From: Pyxidicoccus fallax
GTDB taxonomy: Bacteria > Myxococcota > Myxococcia > Myxococcales > Myxococcaceae
Direction of reading: 5' to 3'
DNA: 53,735 nucleotides
Assembly (NCBI RefSeq): GCF_012933655.1
Contig: NZ_JABBJJ010000043.1
Coordinates: 1 to 53,735 of the forward strand
The notes beneath the pieces were generated by a model, which saw only the letters and a program-made list of their open reading frames with translations, was not told the DNA's origin and did not search any database. Numbering within the stretch: position 1 is the stretch's first letter; the number at the start of each line of letters is the position of its first letter. Both the position numbers and the translations under genes were made by a program. This document shows, in pieces, positions 36,175-45,302 of the stretch.

Positions 36175-37440
36175 CTAGGTGTTTGCGCCTCCCAGCAGCT
36201 CCGCCAACCGCTCCTCCAGGAAGCGTCGCTCCGGGGCCGTCTTCACCAGGGCGAGCGCGCGGCGGTAGCTGGCCACGGCTTCCTTCACCCGTCCCATGCG
36301 CCGCAGCAGCTCGGCGCGAGCGGCGGGCAGCAGGTGGTAGTCGGTGAGGCGCCCAGAGGTCTCCAGGTCATCCACCAGCGCCAGTCCGTGCTCGGGCCCC
36401 CGGGCCATGGCCACCGCCGCCGCGCGGTTGAGCTCCACGACGGGGCCCGGTGACAGCTCGCACAGCCGCTCGTAGAGCACGGCAATCTGCGCCCAGTCCG
36501 TGTCCTCCGGGCGGGCCGCCTGTGCGTGCAGTGCCGCGATGGCGGCCTGCAGCGTGTACGGCCCCCGCCCGCCCAGCGCGAGCGCCGCGTCCAGCTCGGC
36601 GAGCCCCTCGCGAATCGCCTCGCGGTCCCACAGCGCGCGGTCCTGCCTGTCCAACAGCACCAGCCCACCATCCGCCGCCACCCGCGCGCGGCGGCGCGAG
36701 TGGTGCAGCAACATCAGCGCGAGCAGGGACGCCACCTCCGCATGCCGAGGCAACAACGAGCGCGCGAGCCGGCCCAGCCGCAGCGCCTCCGCGCACAGTT
36801 CGACCCGCAGCAACTCCGGGCCGTCCGTCGCCGCGTAGCCCTCGGAGAAGACGAGGTACACGGTGTGCAGCACCCCGCGCGTGCGCTCGCCCAGCGCGTC
36901 CGGCTCCGGCACGATGTACGGAATGCCCGCGTCCCGAATCTTCCGCTGCGCGCGCACCAGCCGCTGCGCCATCGTCGCCGGGGGCACGAGGAAGGCGTGC
37001 GCCACCTCCTCCGTGGTGAGGCCGCACAGCGTGCGCAGCGCGAGCGCCACCTGCGCCTCGGGCGCGAGCGCCGGGTGGCAGCAGGTGAAGAGCAGGCGCA
37101 GCGTGTCGTCGGGAAAGCCCTCCCACTCCGAGCCATCCGGCGGTGGCGCCAGCTCCTGCTCGATGCGCGCCACCACCTCCAGCGCGTCCACGCGGGCGCC
37201 CAGGCGCACCCCGCGCCGCACCCGGTCCACCGCCTTGTTGCGCGCGGCGCGGATGAGCCATGCCCGAGGCTCGCGAGGCGCACCCTCGCGAGGCCACTGG
37301 ACGAGCGCGTCCGCGAAGGCCTCCTGCACCACCTCCTCGGCGGCGCCGAAGTCCCCGCCGAGCACACGGATGACGGTGGCCACGATGCGGCCATGGTCCT
37401 CGCGGTAGGTCCGCTCCAGCAGGGAGGCCGGGGTGCTCAC
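36175..37440 (-). CDS. ECF42-group RNA polymerase sigma factor (DUF6596)
   Basis: 421 residues, double the usual ECF length. Region sigma2 is in the first ~75 residues (RTYREDHGRIVATVIRVLGG, EEVVQEAFADALVQWP, PRAWLIRAARNKAVDRVRR). Sigma4 is at about 105-175 (LFTCCHPALAPEAQVALALR, GLTTEEVAHAFLVPPATMAQRL). The ~220-residue C-terminal extension is helical, TPR-like, and specific to ECF42 proteins. The group works without an anti-sigma factor and is genetically linked to YciI/DGPF proteins, as seen here: the DGPF gene ends 12 bases before this start. A matching promoter lies upstream of the pair. The inducing signal is unknown. Confidence 0.9.
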   Translation of the reverse strand: MSTPASLLERTYREDHGRIVATVIRVLGGDFGAAEEVVQEAFADALVQWPREGAPREPRAWLIRAARNKAVDRVRRGVRLGARVDALEVVARIEQELAPPPDGSEWEGFPDDTLRLLFTCCHPALAPEAQVALALRTLCGLTTEEVAHAFLVPPATMAQRLVRAQRKIRDAGIPYIVPEPDALGERTRGVLHTVYLVFSEGYAATDGPELLRVELCAEALRLGRLARSLLPRHAEVASLLALMLLHHSRRRARVAADGGLVLLDRQDRALWDREAIREGLAELDAALALGGRGPYTLQAAIAALHAQAARPEDTDWAQIAVLYERLCELSPGPVVELNRAAAVAMARGPEHGLALVDDLETSGRLTDYHLLPAARAELLRRMGRVKEAVASYRRALALVKTAPERRFLEERLAELLGGANT

Positions 37441-37452
37441 GCGGGTGCGTGT

Positions 37453-37815
37453 CTAGCCCTGATCCGACATGACTTCCATGACGGGGCGCACCTCGACGCA
37501 GCCGGTGCGGGCGGTGGGAATGCGCGAGGCGATGGCGATGGCCTGGTCGATGTTCTCCGCCTCGATGAGATAGAAGCCGCCGAGCTGCTCCTTCGTCTCG
37601 GCGAAGGGGCCGTCCGTCGTCAGACGCTTGCCGTCGCGGATGCGCACCGTGGTGGCCGTGGCCACGGGCTGGAGCGCCTCGCCGCCCAGGTAGTTGCCGC
37701 TCTTCCGGATGCCATCGGTGAAGGTGAAGTACTCGCCCATCACCTGGTCGGCCTCTTCCTTCGACAGCGCCTCCCACAGCTTCTCGTTCTCGTAGATGGT
37801 CAGCACGTAGCGCAT
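37453..37815 (-). CDS. YciI/DGPF family protein, partner of the ECF42 sigma factor
   Basis: 120 residues. MRYVLTIYENEKLWEALS and the motif TTDGPFAETKEQLGGFYLI mark the DGPF branch of the YciI family; ENIDQAIAIASRIP and GCVEVRPVMEV complete the ferredoxin-like fold. GAGGA is about 5 bases before ATG 37815. It is the first gene of a two-gene operon with the sigma factor. DGPF proteins may act as accessory factors or enzymes of the ECF42 response; no reaction is established. The promoter candidate lies ~45 bases upstream. Confidence 0.88.
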   Translation of the reverse strand: MRYVLTIYENEKLWEALSKEEADQVMGEYFTFTDGIRKSGNYLGGEALQPVATATTVRIRDGKRLTTDGPFAETKEQLGGFYLIEAENIDQAIAIASRIPTARTGCVEVRPVMEVMSDQG

Positions 37816-38190
37816 GGTGTTCCTCGGGGATTCGGGGGGAGTAGAGCCTCCCCGAAGAGTGGTCGTCCGGGGCTCGCGGAAATCGACAGGCATTTTTCGC
37901 GACATTTTCCCGGGCCACCACACTCGCCGCGGCGCCCCCGGCTCATGGGGATGTCGGATAGTCCCTGACCCGCTCCCGGTCTCCGCGAGGGTGGCAGTGC
38001 CCGTTACCGGACGGTCACCGGGCGGCGGAACGGGGACTCGCCGGTCGGTGCCCCGGGCACGCGTCGGGGGCTGCCGAGCGTCGACGCCCCTCCGGGCCTC
38101 GGGGGCAGTGGGGACGCTCGCGGCTTGAGTGCGCTGTTGCTCCCTGGTATCCGCAGTGCCCCTCACCCCGCCGGAGGCAGGAAAGCCGCG
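37816..38190. other. 375-base intergenic region between the DGPF gene and ettA
   Basis: The region contains the divergent promoters of the DGPF-sigma operon and of ettA. It has one AT-rich patch (about 37890-37910, TTTTTCGCGACATTTT) next to the ECF42-type promoter. Open frames present here have no ribosome site and no recognisable protein. I see no gene. Confidence 0.5.
37861..37888 (-). promoter_or_regulatory. Candidate ECF42-dependent promoter of the DGPF-sigma operon
   Basis: On the minus strand TGTCGA (37888-37883) is followed after 17 bases by CGACC (37865-37861). As I recall, ECF42 promoters have TGTCGA at -35 and a CGA/TC-type -10 upstream of DGPF genes. The -10 element is 45 bases before the DGPF start codon. 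This would make the operon autoregulated by its own sigma factor. Confidence 0.65.
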
Positions 38191-39870
38191 ATGGCCCAGA
38201 ATTTCATCTTCACGATGCAGGACCTGCGCAAGGTCAAGAATGGCAAGGAGATCCTCAAGGGCATCTACCTGTCGTTCTTCCCGGGCGCGAAGATTGGTGT
38301 CATCGGCCCCAACGGCTCCGGTAAGTCGACGCTGCTGCGCATCATGGCCGGCGTGGACACGGAGTTCTTCGGCGTGGCCAAGCCGGACCCGGGCGCCAAG
38401 GTGGGCTACCTGGCGCAGGAGCCCCAGCTCGACCCCACGCTCGACGTGAAGGGCAACGTGGAGCTGGGCCTCAAGGAGGTCCGCGCCACGCTGGACCGCT
38501 TCAACGAGATCAGCGCGAAGTTCGCCGAGCCCATGGACGACACCGCCATGGAGAAGCTGCTCGCCGAGCAGGCCCGGCTCCAGGACGCCATCGACGCGGT
38601 GAACGGCTGGGAGCTGGACCGCACCCTGGAGATGGCCATGGACGCGCTGCGCCTGCCTCCGGGCGACGCGGACGTGACGACGCTGTCCGGCGGTGAGAAG
38701 CGCCGCGTGGCGCTGTGCCGCATCCTGCTGGAGAAGCCGGACCTGCTGCTCCTCGACGAGCCCACCAACCACCTGGACGCGGAGAGCGTCGCGTGGCTGG
38801 AGCAGGCGCTGAAGGAGTACAAGGGCACCATCGTCTGCATCACCCACGACCGCTACTTCCTCGACAACGCGGCGGAGTGGATCCTGGAGCTGGACCGCGG
38901 CGAGGGCGTGCCCTGGAAGGGCAACTACTCCAGCTGGCTGGAGCAGAAGCAGAACCGGCTGGCGCTGGAGGAGAAGGCGGAGAGCCACCGGCAGAAGACG
39001 CTCAAGCGCGAGCTGGAATGGGTGCGCCAGTCGCCCAAGGCGCGTCAGGCCAAGAGCAAGGCGCGTATCGCCGCGTACGAGGAGCTGCTCAACCAGTCGC
39101 AGGAGAAGCGCGACCCCACGGGCGAAATCATCATCCCCCCGGCCCCCCGGCTGGGCGGCCTGGTGGTGGAGGCGAAGGGGCTGCGCAAGGCATACGGCGA
39201 CCGGCTGCTCATCGACGACCTCAACTTCAAGCTGCCGCCCGGTGGCATCGTCGGCGTGATTGGACCCAACGGCGCCGGCAAGACGACGCTGTTCCGGATG
39301 ATGACCGGCGTCGAGAAGCCGGACGCGGGCGAGCTGCGCGTCGGCGAGACGGTGAAGCTGGCCTACGTGGACCAGAGCCGCGACGCGCTCAATGGTGAGA
39401 ACTCGGTGTTCCAGGAGGTCAGCGGCGGGCTGGACCACCTGGACCTGGGCAAGGGCGGCCAGATTCCGAGCCGCGCGTACCTGGCGGGCTTCGCCTTCAA
39501 GGGCCAGGACCAGCAGAAGCGCGTGAAGGACCTGTCCGGCGGCGAGCGCAACCGCGTGCACCTGGCGAAGATGCTCAAGAGCGGCGGCAACCTGCTGCTG
39601 CTCGACGAGCCCACGAACGACCTGGACGTGGAGACGCTGCGGAGCCTGGAGGACGCGCTGCTGGGCTTCGCGGGCTGCGCGGTGGTCATCAGCCACGACC
39701 GCTGGTTCCTGGACCGCATCGCCACGCACATCCTGGCCTTCGAGGGCGACAGCAAGGTGTTCTTCTTCGAGGGCAACTTCCAGGACTACGAGGCCGACAA
39801 GAAGAAGCGGCTCGGCCCCGAGGCCCTGGAGCCGCACCGCATCCGCTACCGCCCCATCAGCAAGAGCTGA
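38191..39870 (+). CDS. ettA: Energy-dependent translational throttle protein EttA (ABC-F)
   Basis: 559 residues, close to the 555 of E. coli EttA. Two ABC domains are present: GPNGSGKST with [20 protein letters not shown] and [12 protein letters not shown], then GPNGAGKTT with [16 protein letters not shown] and [12 protein letters not shown]. The interdomain linker has the EttA-type charged helices ([29 protein letters not shown]), where the P-site tRNA interaction motif lies. The end, [12 protein letters not shown], is typical of EttA. It gates the first steps of elongation on the 70S ribosome according to ATP/ADP. The start ATG 38191 gives the family N-terminus [15 protein letters not shown]. 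Single-gene unit. Confidence 0.95.
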   Translation: MAQNFIFTMQDLRKVKNGKEILKGIYLSFFPGAKIGVIGPNGSGKSTLLRIMAGVDTEFFGVAKPDPGAKVGYLAQEPQLDPTLDVKGNVELGLKEVRATLDRFNEISAKFAEPMDDTAMEKLLAEQARLQDAIDAVNGWELDRTLEMAMDALRLPPGDADVTTLSGGEKRRVALCRILLEKPDLLLLDEPTNHLDAESVAWLEQALKEYKGTIVCITHDRYFLDNAAEWILELDRGEGVPWKGNYSSWLEQKQNRLALEEKAESHRQKTLKRELEWVRQSPKARQAKSKARIAAYEELLNQSQEKRDPTGEIIIPPAPRLGGLVVEAKGLRKAYGDRLLIDDLNFKLPPGGIVGVIGPNGAGKTTLFRMMTGVEKPDAGELRVGETVKLAYVDQSRDALNGENSVFQEVSGGLDHLDLGKGGQIPSRAYLAGFAFKGQDQQKRVKDLSGGERNRVHLAKMLKSGGNLLLLDEPTNDLDVETLRSLEDALLGFAGCAVVISHDRWFLDRIATHILAFEGDSKVFFFEGNFQDYEADKKKRLGPEALEPHRIRYRPISKS

Positions 39871-39889
39871 TGAGGCCCGGCCGAGGGGC

Positions 39890-40492
39890 TCAGCGCTTCT
39901 TCGAGGTGAAGAGCCCCTCCACCAGCGCGACGAGGGCGGCCCGGTAGTCCGCGGCGGAAGCACCCGCGTCGACGGCCAGGGCCGCCCGGTCGAACGCCGC
40001 GGAGAGCAGTCCCGTCAGTGCATCGATGGGGCTCTTCGCGATGACACCCTCGCCCATCGCCGCGGCCAACCCCTCGCGCAGGGTGCGGCCCGCGTGGCGC
40101 AGGTCGATTCCGTCCATCTCCGCGCGGCCGAGCACCGCCGGCCCGTCCAGCAGCAGCAGGCGCGTGCGGCCTGGCACCGCCATGGCCGCGAGGTAGGCAT
40201 CCGCTCCGGCGAGCAGCGCCTTGCGCACGGGCAGGGACAGTGGCGTGGCCCGCTCGATTTCCTCCGCGACGGCGAGCGCCTCCTGCTCCACCACGGCTCG
40301 GAACAGCGCCTGCTTGTCCGCGAAGTGGTGGTACAGCGCGCCCCGCGTCACCCCGGCCTCCGCCACGATGTCCGGCGTGCTCGTCTCCGCGTACGAGCGC
40401 TCGGTGAACAGCTTGCGCGCCGCCGTGAGCAGGTCGCCCCGCGTCACCTCCGTCCGCTCCTGATTCGTCCGCCGGGTGGGCTTACGTTGCAT
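39890..40492 (-). CDS. TetR family transcriptional repressor
   Basis: 200 residues from ATG 40492. The N-terminal DNA-binding region has [51 protein letters not shown], a textbook TetR helix-turn-helix. The ligand domain is close to the TetR_C13/AcrR-like type, with [18 protein letters not shown] and [18 protein letters not shown]. It is divergent from the VOC gene, and two palindromic operators fill the 69-base gap; one lies directly at its start codon, so it should repress both genes. The ligand is unknown. Convergent with ettA (19 bases). Confidence 0.93.
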   Translation of the reverse strand: MQRKPTRRTNQERTEVTRGDLLTAARKLFTERSYAETSTPDIVAEAGVTRGALYHHFADKQALFRAVVEQEALAVAEEIERATPLSLPVRKALLAGADAYLAAMAVPGRTRLLLLDGPAVLGRAEMDGIDLRHAGRTLREGLAAAMGEGVIAKSPIDALTGLLSAAFDRAALAVDAGASAADYRAALVALVEGLFTSKKR

Positions 40493-40509
40493 ACATGCAG
40501 CCTGTATGT
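40493..40509. promoter_or_regulatory. TetR operator O1 (17-bp palindrome)
   Basis: ACATGCAG-C-CTGTATGT is inverted with one mismatch out of eight pairs. It lies immediately upstream of the TetR start codon and shares its sequence with O2, 30 bases away centre to centre. Confidence 0.8.
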
Positions 40510-40522
40510 TAGTTGGGAAGAA

Positions 40523-40539
40523 ACATACAGACTGTATGT
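40523..40539. promoter_or_regulatory. TetR operator O2 (17-bp perfect palindrome)
   Basis: ACATACAG-A-CTGTATGT is a perfect inverted repeat ending 22 bases before the VOC gene start. Two operators of this spacing suggest cooperative binding by two TetR dimers covering the promoters in both directions. Confidence 0.85.
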
Positions 40540-40561
40540 CGAACGGCGAGGGAACGGAACA

Positions 40562-40987
40562 ATGAAGACGACCTCCTACTATCCGGTGCTGCTGACCCCC
40601 GACGTGGCGGGGACGGCCCGCTTCTACGTGACGCACTTCCGCTTCAAGCCGCTGTTCGAGAGCGACTGGTACGTGCACCTCCAGTCGTCGGAGGACCCGG
40701 GCGTCAACCTCGGCATCGTGCGCAACGACCACGAGACGATTCCACCGGAGGGGCGCGGGAAGACGTCCTCCCTGCTGCTCAACTTCGAGGTGGAAGACCC
40801 GGACGCCGTCTATGCGCGCGTGCAGGAGGCGAAGCTGCCCGTCCTCCGCACGCTGCGCGACGAGCCCTTCGGCCAGCGGCACTTCATCACCGCGGACCCG
40901 AACGGCGTGATGATTGACGTCATCAAGCCCATCCCGCCCACGGCCGAGTTCGCGGCGCAGTACGCGGACGCGGCGCTTCCGCGCTGA
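40562..40987 (+). CDS. VOC/glyoxalase-like family protein
   Basis: 141 residues. Two babbage-type beta-alpha-beta-beta-beta repeats: [40 protein letters not shown] then [20 protein letters not shown]...[18 protein letters not shown]. This is the vicinal oxygen chelate fold. Members are glyoxalases, dioxygenases or antibiotic-resistance (bleomycin/fosfomycin-type) proteins. The E/H metal ligands are not fully conserved here, so catalytic activity is uncertain. It is under control of the divergent TetR regulator, so it probably responds to a small toxic or antibiotic-like ligand. Confidence 0.87.
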   Translation: MKTTSYYPVLLTPDVAGTARFYVTHFRFKPLFESDWYVHLQSSEDPGVNLGIVRNDHETIPPEGRGKTSSLLLNFEVEDPDAVYARVQEAKLPVLRTLRDEPFGQRHFITADPNGVMIDVIKPIPPTAEFAAQYADAALPR

Positions 40988-41077
40988 GGGAAGGGAGTGG
41001 GGTTGCGCCGGTTCACCCGCGGCTTCGCGAGCGCATGGCATCCGCGCGCTCGCGGTGGCCGTTCCCGGTGCGGTGCC

Positions 41078-41296
41078 TCAAGGCACCCGGCGGCCCACGA
41101 GCCGCGCGAGGATGTCCTGGAACTCGTCGGGGCGGAGATTCACGTGCTCGACGACGTACCCGTAGAGCATGGCCGTGGGCACGGCGCGGCCTCCCTGCTG
41201 CTGCTCCAGTTGGTGCAGCGTGTGGAGGATGATGCGCTCCACGCGGGTGAGGCCGTCGCGCACGTCGGGAAGGGTATCGCGGGGGTCCAGGGGCAT
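41078..41296 (-). CDS. Small hypothetical protein (72 aa)
   Basis: 72 residues from ATG 41296, in a frame whose codons fit genomic third-position usage. The sequence DPRDTLPDVRDGLTRVERIILHTLHQLEQQQGGRAVPTAMLYGYVVEHVNLRPDEFQDILARL reads as a helical, winged-helix-like fold. It starts 28 bases after the haloperoxidase stop on the same strand, so it is likely co-transcribed. I know no family; a small DNA-binding or accessory role would be a guess. Confidence 0.6.
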   Translation of the reverse strand: MPLDPRDTLPDVRDGLTRVERIILHTLHQLEQQQGGRAVPTAMLYGYVVEHVNLRPDEFQDILARLVGRRVP

Positions 41297-41324
41297 CGGC
41301 GGACCCCAGCGTACCTCGGGGCCG

Positions 41325-42641
41325 TCAGTCTTCCAGCGGCCGGAGCGCGTGGGCGTGCACCCAGTGGGCAATCTGCTTGCCGGTGCGCGCGCCCACGACG
41401 CCCGAGTGCCGGTAGTGCATGCCGCCCCAGATGCGCGCGTTGATGACCTCGTCGACGGCCGCGTCGAGGCTGCGGAACGTCCGGGTGCCGCAGTCCGGGC
41501 TGGTGATGCTCAGCGGCCGCGCGAGCGGGCCCTGGCCGTAGAACCTCGCGAGCATGTACAGCCCGGCGCCGCTGACCATCGGATGGCCGGCGGGGTACTC
41601 CTGCGTCGGAGGCGTGGCGAGGTACGGCGTCCAGTCCGCGTCACCGCCCTCGCGGATGGCGGTGATGGGGCGCCAGAAGCTCCAGGTGGCCTTGCTGTCC
41701 ACGTTGGAGATGATGGCGTCCGCCTGCGCCATCGTGACGAGCGCGAAGATGCGGGCGCTGTCGTACAGGTCCTCGCCGTGGTCCTCGACGAGCTGCGCCG
41801 CCATGAGGCCGACGACGCCCGCGGTGCTCGTCTCCTGGCATTCACCCCACCAGCGGGCCGCGAAGGACTGGTCGGCCGTGCGCAGCCGGCTGTCGTTGCT
41901 TCCGTAGGCCCACGTCTCCACCACGTCGCGCAGGTACACCTTGCTCGTGAGCGAGAGCGGCGGCTGCGTCAGGAACTGGGACGCGTCGCGCATCACCCAC
42001 GGCGTCACACGGTTCCACCAATAGAAGGGTGGCACGGTGCCCGGAGCCGCCGGCGGCACCGGCCTCCAGACGCCCGGCGCGGGCGTGGGGAAGACGTAGG
42101 AAATCCCGTCCGGGTTGTCCCAGCCGTCCGCGTCGCGCACGGCCCAGAGCTGCTCCGCCGTGGCCTCGCCGACCTGGAGCCCCTTCTCCTTCGCGGGCCC
42201 GTCCGGGATGGCCGCGAGCGACGCCGCGTACCGCGCTTCAATCAGGGCGATGAGGGCGCTGTTCTCGGGGTGGACGGTCAGCACGTACCGGAGAATCACC
42301 CGGTGGGCCGCGGCCACGGCGGCGGCCTCGGCGGAAGCACCCGGAGGCGCCGGCACGGGCGGCAGGTACGTGGCGAAGCGCCGCTGGTCCGGCAGCGCGT
42401 TGATGGCGTCGTGCATGGCCACCTGGGTCAGGGCTCCCACGCGGGTGAGCAGCACGAAGGCGCGCGGGGACTCCAGCTTCAGCGTCAGGTGGTTCCACTC
42501 GGCGACGACATCCGCTCGGCCCGGCGTGGGCCAGGCGAAAACGGTGAGGGCCAGCAGGCCGCAGGTGACGGCGGCCGCGCGGTGGAGGGCTTTTCGGAAG
42601 GAGAGGACGGGAAGGGGGACGTTGGAGCGGGCGTGCGGCAT
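41325..42641 (-). CDS. Vanadium-dependent haloperoxidase-like/PAP2 family protein
   Basis: 438 residues from ATG 42641, with GGAG 7 bases upstream. An N-terminal hydrophobic segment (ALHRAAAVTCGLLALTVFAWPTPGRA) acts as a signal peptide. The C-terminal half carries the vanadate/phosphate-site pattern: KATWSFWRP (K-x6-RP), YPAGHPMVSG in place of PSGH, and RIWGGMHYRHS (R-x5-H), with Ser where the family often has Asp. The protein should be periplasmic or secreted, acting as a haloperoxidase or an acid phosphatase. The missing Asp and SGH variation leave the actual reaction open. It is divergent from the acyltransferase gene. Confidence 0.83.
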   Translation of the reverse strand: MPHARSNVPLPVLSFRKALHRAAAVTCGLLALTVFAWPTPGRADVVAEWNHLTLKLESPRAFVLLTRVGALTQVAMHDAINALPDQRRFATYLPPVPAPPGASAEAAAVAAAHRVILRYVLTVHPENSALIALIEARYAASLAAIPDGPAKEKGLQVGEATAEQLWAVRDADGWDNPDGISYVFPTPAPGVWRPVPPAAPGTVPPFYWWNRVTPWVMRDASQFLTQPPLSLTSKVYLRDVVETWAYGSNDSRLRTADQSFAARWWGECQETSTAGVVGLMAAQLVEDHGEDLYDSARIFALVTMAQADAIISNVDSKATWSFWRPITAIREGGDADWTPYLATPPTQEYPAGHPMVSGAGLYMLARFYGQGPLARPLSITSPDCGTRTFRSLDAAVDEVINARIWGGMHYRHSGVVGARTGKQIAHWVHAHALRPLED

Positions 42642-42850
42642 GGGAGACTCCGTCGGCGTGCAGGCGAGCAGGCCGTCGGCCATCTTGTCAGCCTTCGTCC
42701 CCCGCAGGCCATTCGCCCCCGGTGCCGCATCGGGTGTGGGGCGCGTGCGACTCGGTGGGACAGCGGGGGAGCGGGCGGATTGTCGCGGAGGCGCGGCCAC
42801 GGAGTGTTGCCGCACCGCATGCGCTCATGCATGCTGCCGCGCCTGTCTTC

Positions 42851-44044
42851 ATGAGGACCGCTCTCCGCCCGTTGCCCGCGCTCACCGGCCTGCGCTTCCT
42901 GGCGGCCTTCCACGTGGTGGTGTTCCACTACCTGGAGCGGAGCGGGATGCCGACGTGGCTGGCGAACGTGGCGGACAGCGGCTCCAACAGCGTGACGCTG
43001 TTCTTCATCCTCTCCGGCTTCATCCTCGCCTACAGCTACCTGGGCGCGGAGTCGGAGGTCGAGGTGCCCAGGCGCTCGTTCTGGGTGGCCCGCTTCGCGC
43101 GCGTCTATCCGGTGTACCTGCTCGGCCTGCTGCTCGCCGCGCCCATCTTCGTGGGCAAGCTGTTCCAGCAGCAGGGCCTCACGGGACAGTCGCTGTGGAC
43201 GGTGACGGGCATCGGCGCGGCCGTGGGCGGGCTGTCGCAGGCGTGGTTCCCCGCCGCGGCCTGTCAGTGGAACTGTCCGGGCTGGTCGCTGTCGGTGGAG
43301 GCGTTCTTCTATCTGGTGTTCCCCTTCGCGGCGCTGCCCGTGCTGCGCATGGGGGCCCGGCGGCTCCTCGTGGCCCTGGGCGTGTCGGCGCTCGTGGGCG
43401 TGCTGCTCATGGGCGTCTGGCTCTTCGTCCTGTGGTGGGGCACGGAGCACGGGAGCGGCTTCGACCGGGACGCGTGGAAGGTGGTGGGCGCGTACAACCC
43501 GCTGCTGCGGTTGCCCCAGTTCCTCTGTGGCGTCTTCCTGGGCCGGCTGTTCTGCCTGCGTCAGCGTGACGGGCGGGCGTCCGCGTCCTTCGACCGGGCG
43601 ATGGTGGCGCTGGGCGTGGGCTCGAGCCTGGTGCTGCTGGGCCTGACGTGGGGCCGCCCCGCGCTGTACTTCAAGGACATGGCGATGCTGCCCGGCTTCA
43701 TGTGCCTCATCTGGGGCCTGGCCGGGGGGGCGGACCCGCTCTCGCGCTTCCTGGCGCGGCCCTTCATGGTGAAGCTGGGCGAGGCCAGCTACGCGCTCTA
43801 CCTGCTGCACTCGCCCGTCAACAACTGGCTCCAGGCCGCGGACACATACCTGGGCCTCGGCTGGTGGTCCCGGGGGCCGGCCTTCTTCATCGGCTATTCG
43901 CTGCTGTGCGTGGCCGCGTCGCTCGCCGTCTTCCGCTACGTGGAGGAGCCCGCCCGCCGCTGGCTGCGCGACAGGCTGTCCGCGCGCGTGAAGCCGGCGC
44001 TCCAGGCGCCGCTCGACATGGGGACGCAGGCTACAGGTCGATGA
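42851..44044 (+). CDS. Acyltransferase 3 family membrane protein (OafA/YrhL-like)
   Basis: 397 residues with about 10 membrane helices. The start, LRPLPALTGLRFLAAFHVVVFHYL (catalytic His in the first helix), and FFILSGFILAYSYLGAE are the family signature, followed by RRSFWVARFARVYPVYLL. A second set, GWSLSVEAFFYLVFPFAALPVL, is also diagnostic. These enzymes transfer acetyl or other acyl groups from acyl-CoA to surface sugars such as O-antigen. The acceptor is unknown. The start is ATG 42851; upstream ATGs add an Arg-rich stretch with no family match. The 3' end overlaps the cupin gene by 14 bases in tail-to-tail orientation. Confidence 0.88.
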   Translation: MRTALRPLPALTGLRFLAAFHVVVFHYLERSGMPTWLANVADSGSNSVTLFFILSGFILAYSYLGAESEVEVPRRSFWVARFARVYPVYLLGLLLAAPIFVGKLFQQQGLTGQSLWTVTGIGAAVGGLSQAWFPAAACQWNCPGWSLSVEAFFYLVFPFAALPVLRMGARRLLVALGVSALVGVLLMGVWLFVLWWGTEHGSGFDRDAWKVVGAYNPLLRLPQFLCGVFLGRLFCLRQRDGRASASFDRAMVALGVGSSLVLLGLTWGRPALYFKDMAMLPGFMCLIWGLAGGADPLSRFLARPFMVKLGEASYALYLLHSPVNNWLQAADTYLGLGWWSRGPAFFIGYSLLCVAASLAVFRYVEEPARRWLRDRLSARVKPALQAPLDMGTQATGR

Positions 44045-44327
44045 TGACCAGCGTGCCCCGGCTGCCCTCCTTCACGGAGTGAGGCGTCCCGGCCGGCACG
44101 AGGTACAGCTCGCCGGTGCGCACGGTGACGGAGGCCTCGGGCACGGTCAGCTCCATGTGGCCTTCGAGCACCAGCAGCGCCTCGTCGTACGGATGGCGCT
44201 CCTCCTCGAGCGGCATCGCGTCCATGCGCAGCACCTTCACGTTCGCTTGTCCGACCCGCCCCAGCACCCGCGAGCGCCACGCGTGCGGCAGCGCCGCGGC
44301 TTCCGACACGAGATTCATCAGGCTCAT
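44031..44327 (-). CDS. Cupin domain protein
   Basis: 98 residues, a single conserved-barrel domain. The cupin motif 1 variant EERHPYDEALLVLEGHMELTV (the first metal ligand is His; the second is replaced by Asp/Glu) and motif 2 GELYLVPAGTPHSV are visible. Small cupins of this size are often sugar isomerases, dioxygenase-like or binding proteins; no specific activity can be assigned. The 3' end overlaps the acyltransferase gene by 14 bases, with no room for a terminator between them. Confidence 0.82.
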   Translation of the reverse strand: MSLMNLVSEAAALPHAWRSRVLGRVGQANVKVLRMDAMPLEEERHPYDEALLVLEGHMELTVPEASVTVRTGELYLVPAGTPHSVKEGSRGTLVIIDL

Positions 44328-44555
44328 GGGCGGCGGCTATAGCCAATGCCAGACGGGAACAGAAGGTGCCCGGGCCTCGCGCGCGGCACTGTGCCGGTAC
44401 CGATGTGGGGAGGCTGTGTCTTGCGGCGGAAGGTCCGGCGCGTCGCTCACCCACCTCCGGGGAGCTGAAGCCGGCGCGCCCTGTAACGGCGAAGGTCCGG
44501 CCCGCGAGTGGCGCCCCGGCCGGACCCTCGGTGGTTCACGCCTGGGAGGCGCGAA

Positions 44556-45095
44556 TCAACGAATCGTGACGCCAGCGGACACCACGCTGGTGAACGTGCA
44601 CGGGATGTCGTTGGCCAGGGTGGTGCAGCTCGACGGCTGCGCCGGGGTCCACGTCGTGGCGTTCAGCTTGATGGCCGCCTGCGCGCGCTGACGGTAGACG
44701 CTACCAGGGGTATAGGTCACCCGGTTCGCCGTCTGGCCGCCGAAGTCGGTGTTCGTCTCGGGCCAGCAGCTCCGGCTGCCCGGCAGGGCCGTCCAGGTGA
44801 CGGTGCCCGTGCTGCTCACCGAGCGGAGCTCCACGATCGAGCAGATGTAGATGATGGGGTAGTCCTGGTCGCAGTCCCACACGGAGGCCTGGGCGCTCAC
44901 CGTGACGTTGTCGTAGGTGTACGGGGACGTCGCCTCGACGACGCACGTCGTATTCGGGATGGGCCTGGTCACCGCCGCCTCGGCCTGGGCGAGCTCGGCG
45001 CCGCTGGGAGCCTGCTCCTTCCCTTCCGGCGCGGGACCACACGCGCCGAGGGCAAGGGTCACCACCGCGAGGCTGCACGTCTTGAAGGAGTTCAT
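44556..45095 (-). CDS. Small lipoprotein of unknown function
   Basis: 179 residues from ATG 45095 (MNSFKTCSLAVVTLALGACG), a lipoprotein signal with Cys at about residue 19. The mature ~160 residues are Thr/Ser-rich and probably a beta-sandwich, with five further Cys (TTCVVE, VWDCDQD, IYICSI, RSCWPE, SSCTT and IPCTF), likely forming disulphides in the periplasm. It is divergent from the APC permease gene; nothing in the context suggests a function. Confidence 0.72.
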   Translation of the reverse strand: MNSFKTCSLAVVTLALGACGPAPEGKEQAPSGAELAQAEAAVTRPIPNTTCVVEATSPYTYDNVTVSAQASVWDCDQDYPIIYICSIVELRSVSSTGTVTWTALPGSRSCWPETNTDFGGQTANRVTYTPGSVYRQRAQAAIKLNATTWTPAQPSSCTTLANDIPCTFTSVVSAGVTIR

Positions 45096-45302
45096 GGGTG
45101 TCTGTCTTGAGGGGGAATGATTGGCGAGCCAATCACGCATCATCGCGCCGCAAACATCGACATATTCCAGAAATACTGTCGAAGCGAGATAAGCGTGTGA
45201 GCAAGGTAAAGCATCCGCCTCGTGGCGTCCACGCACGCGGCGCGAGTGACGGCCCTGCTGGCCTGCGAGCACGGACGCGCCGGGAGCTATGCTCCACGGC
45301 AC

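Noticed and set aside
37814..38128. Plus-strand open frame of 104 codons before ettA
   Set aside because: No ribosome site, Arg/Gly/Pro-rich translation without homology, and it overlaps the ECF42-type promoter.
44430..44500. Two copies of GAAGGTCCGGC in the gap before the cupin gene
   Set aside because: Eleven matching bases in GC-rich sequence are not enough to call a repeat or binding site.
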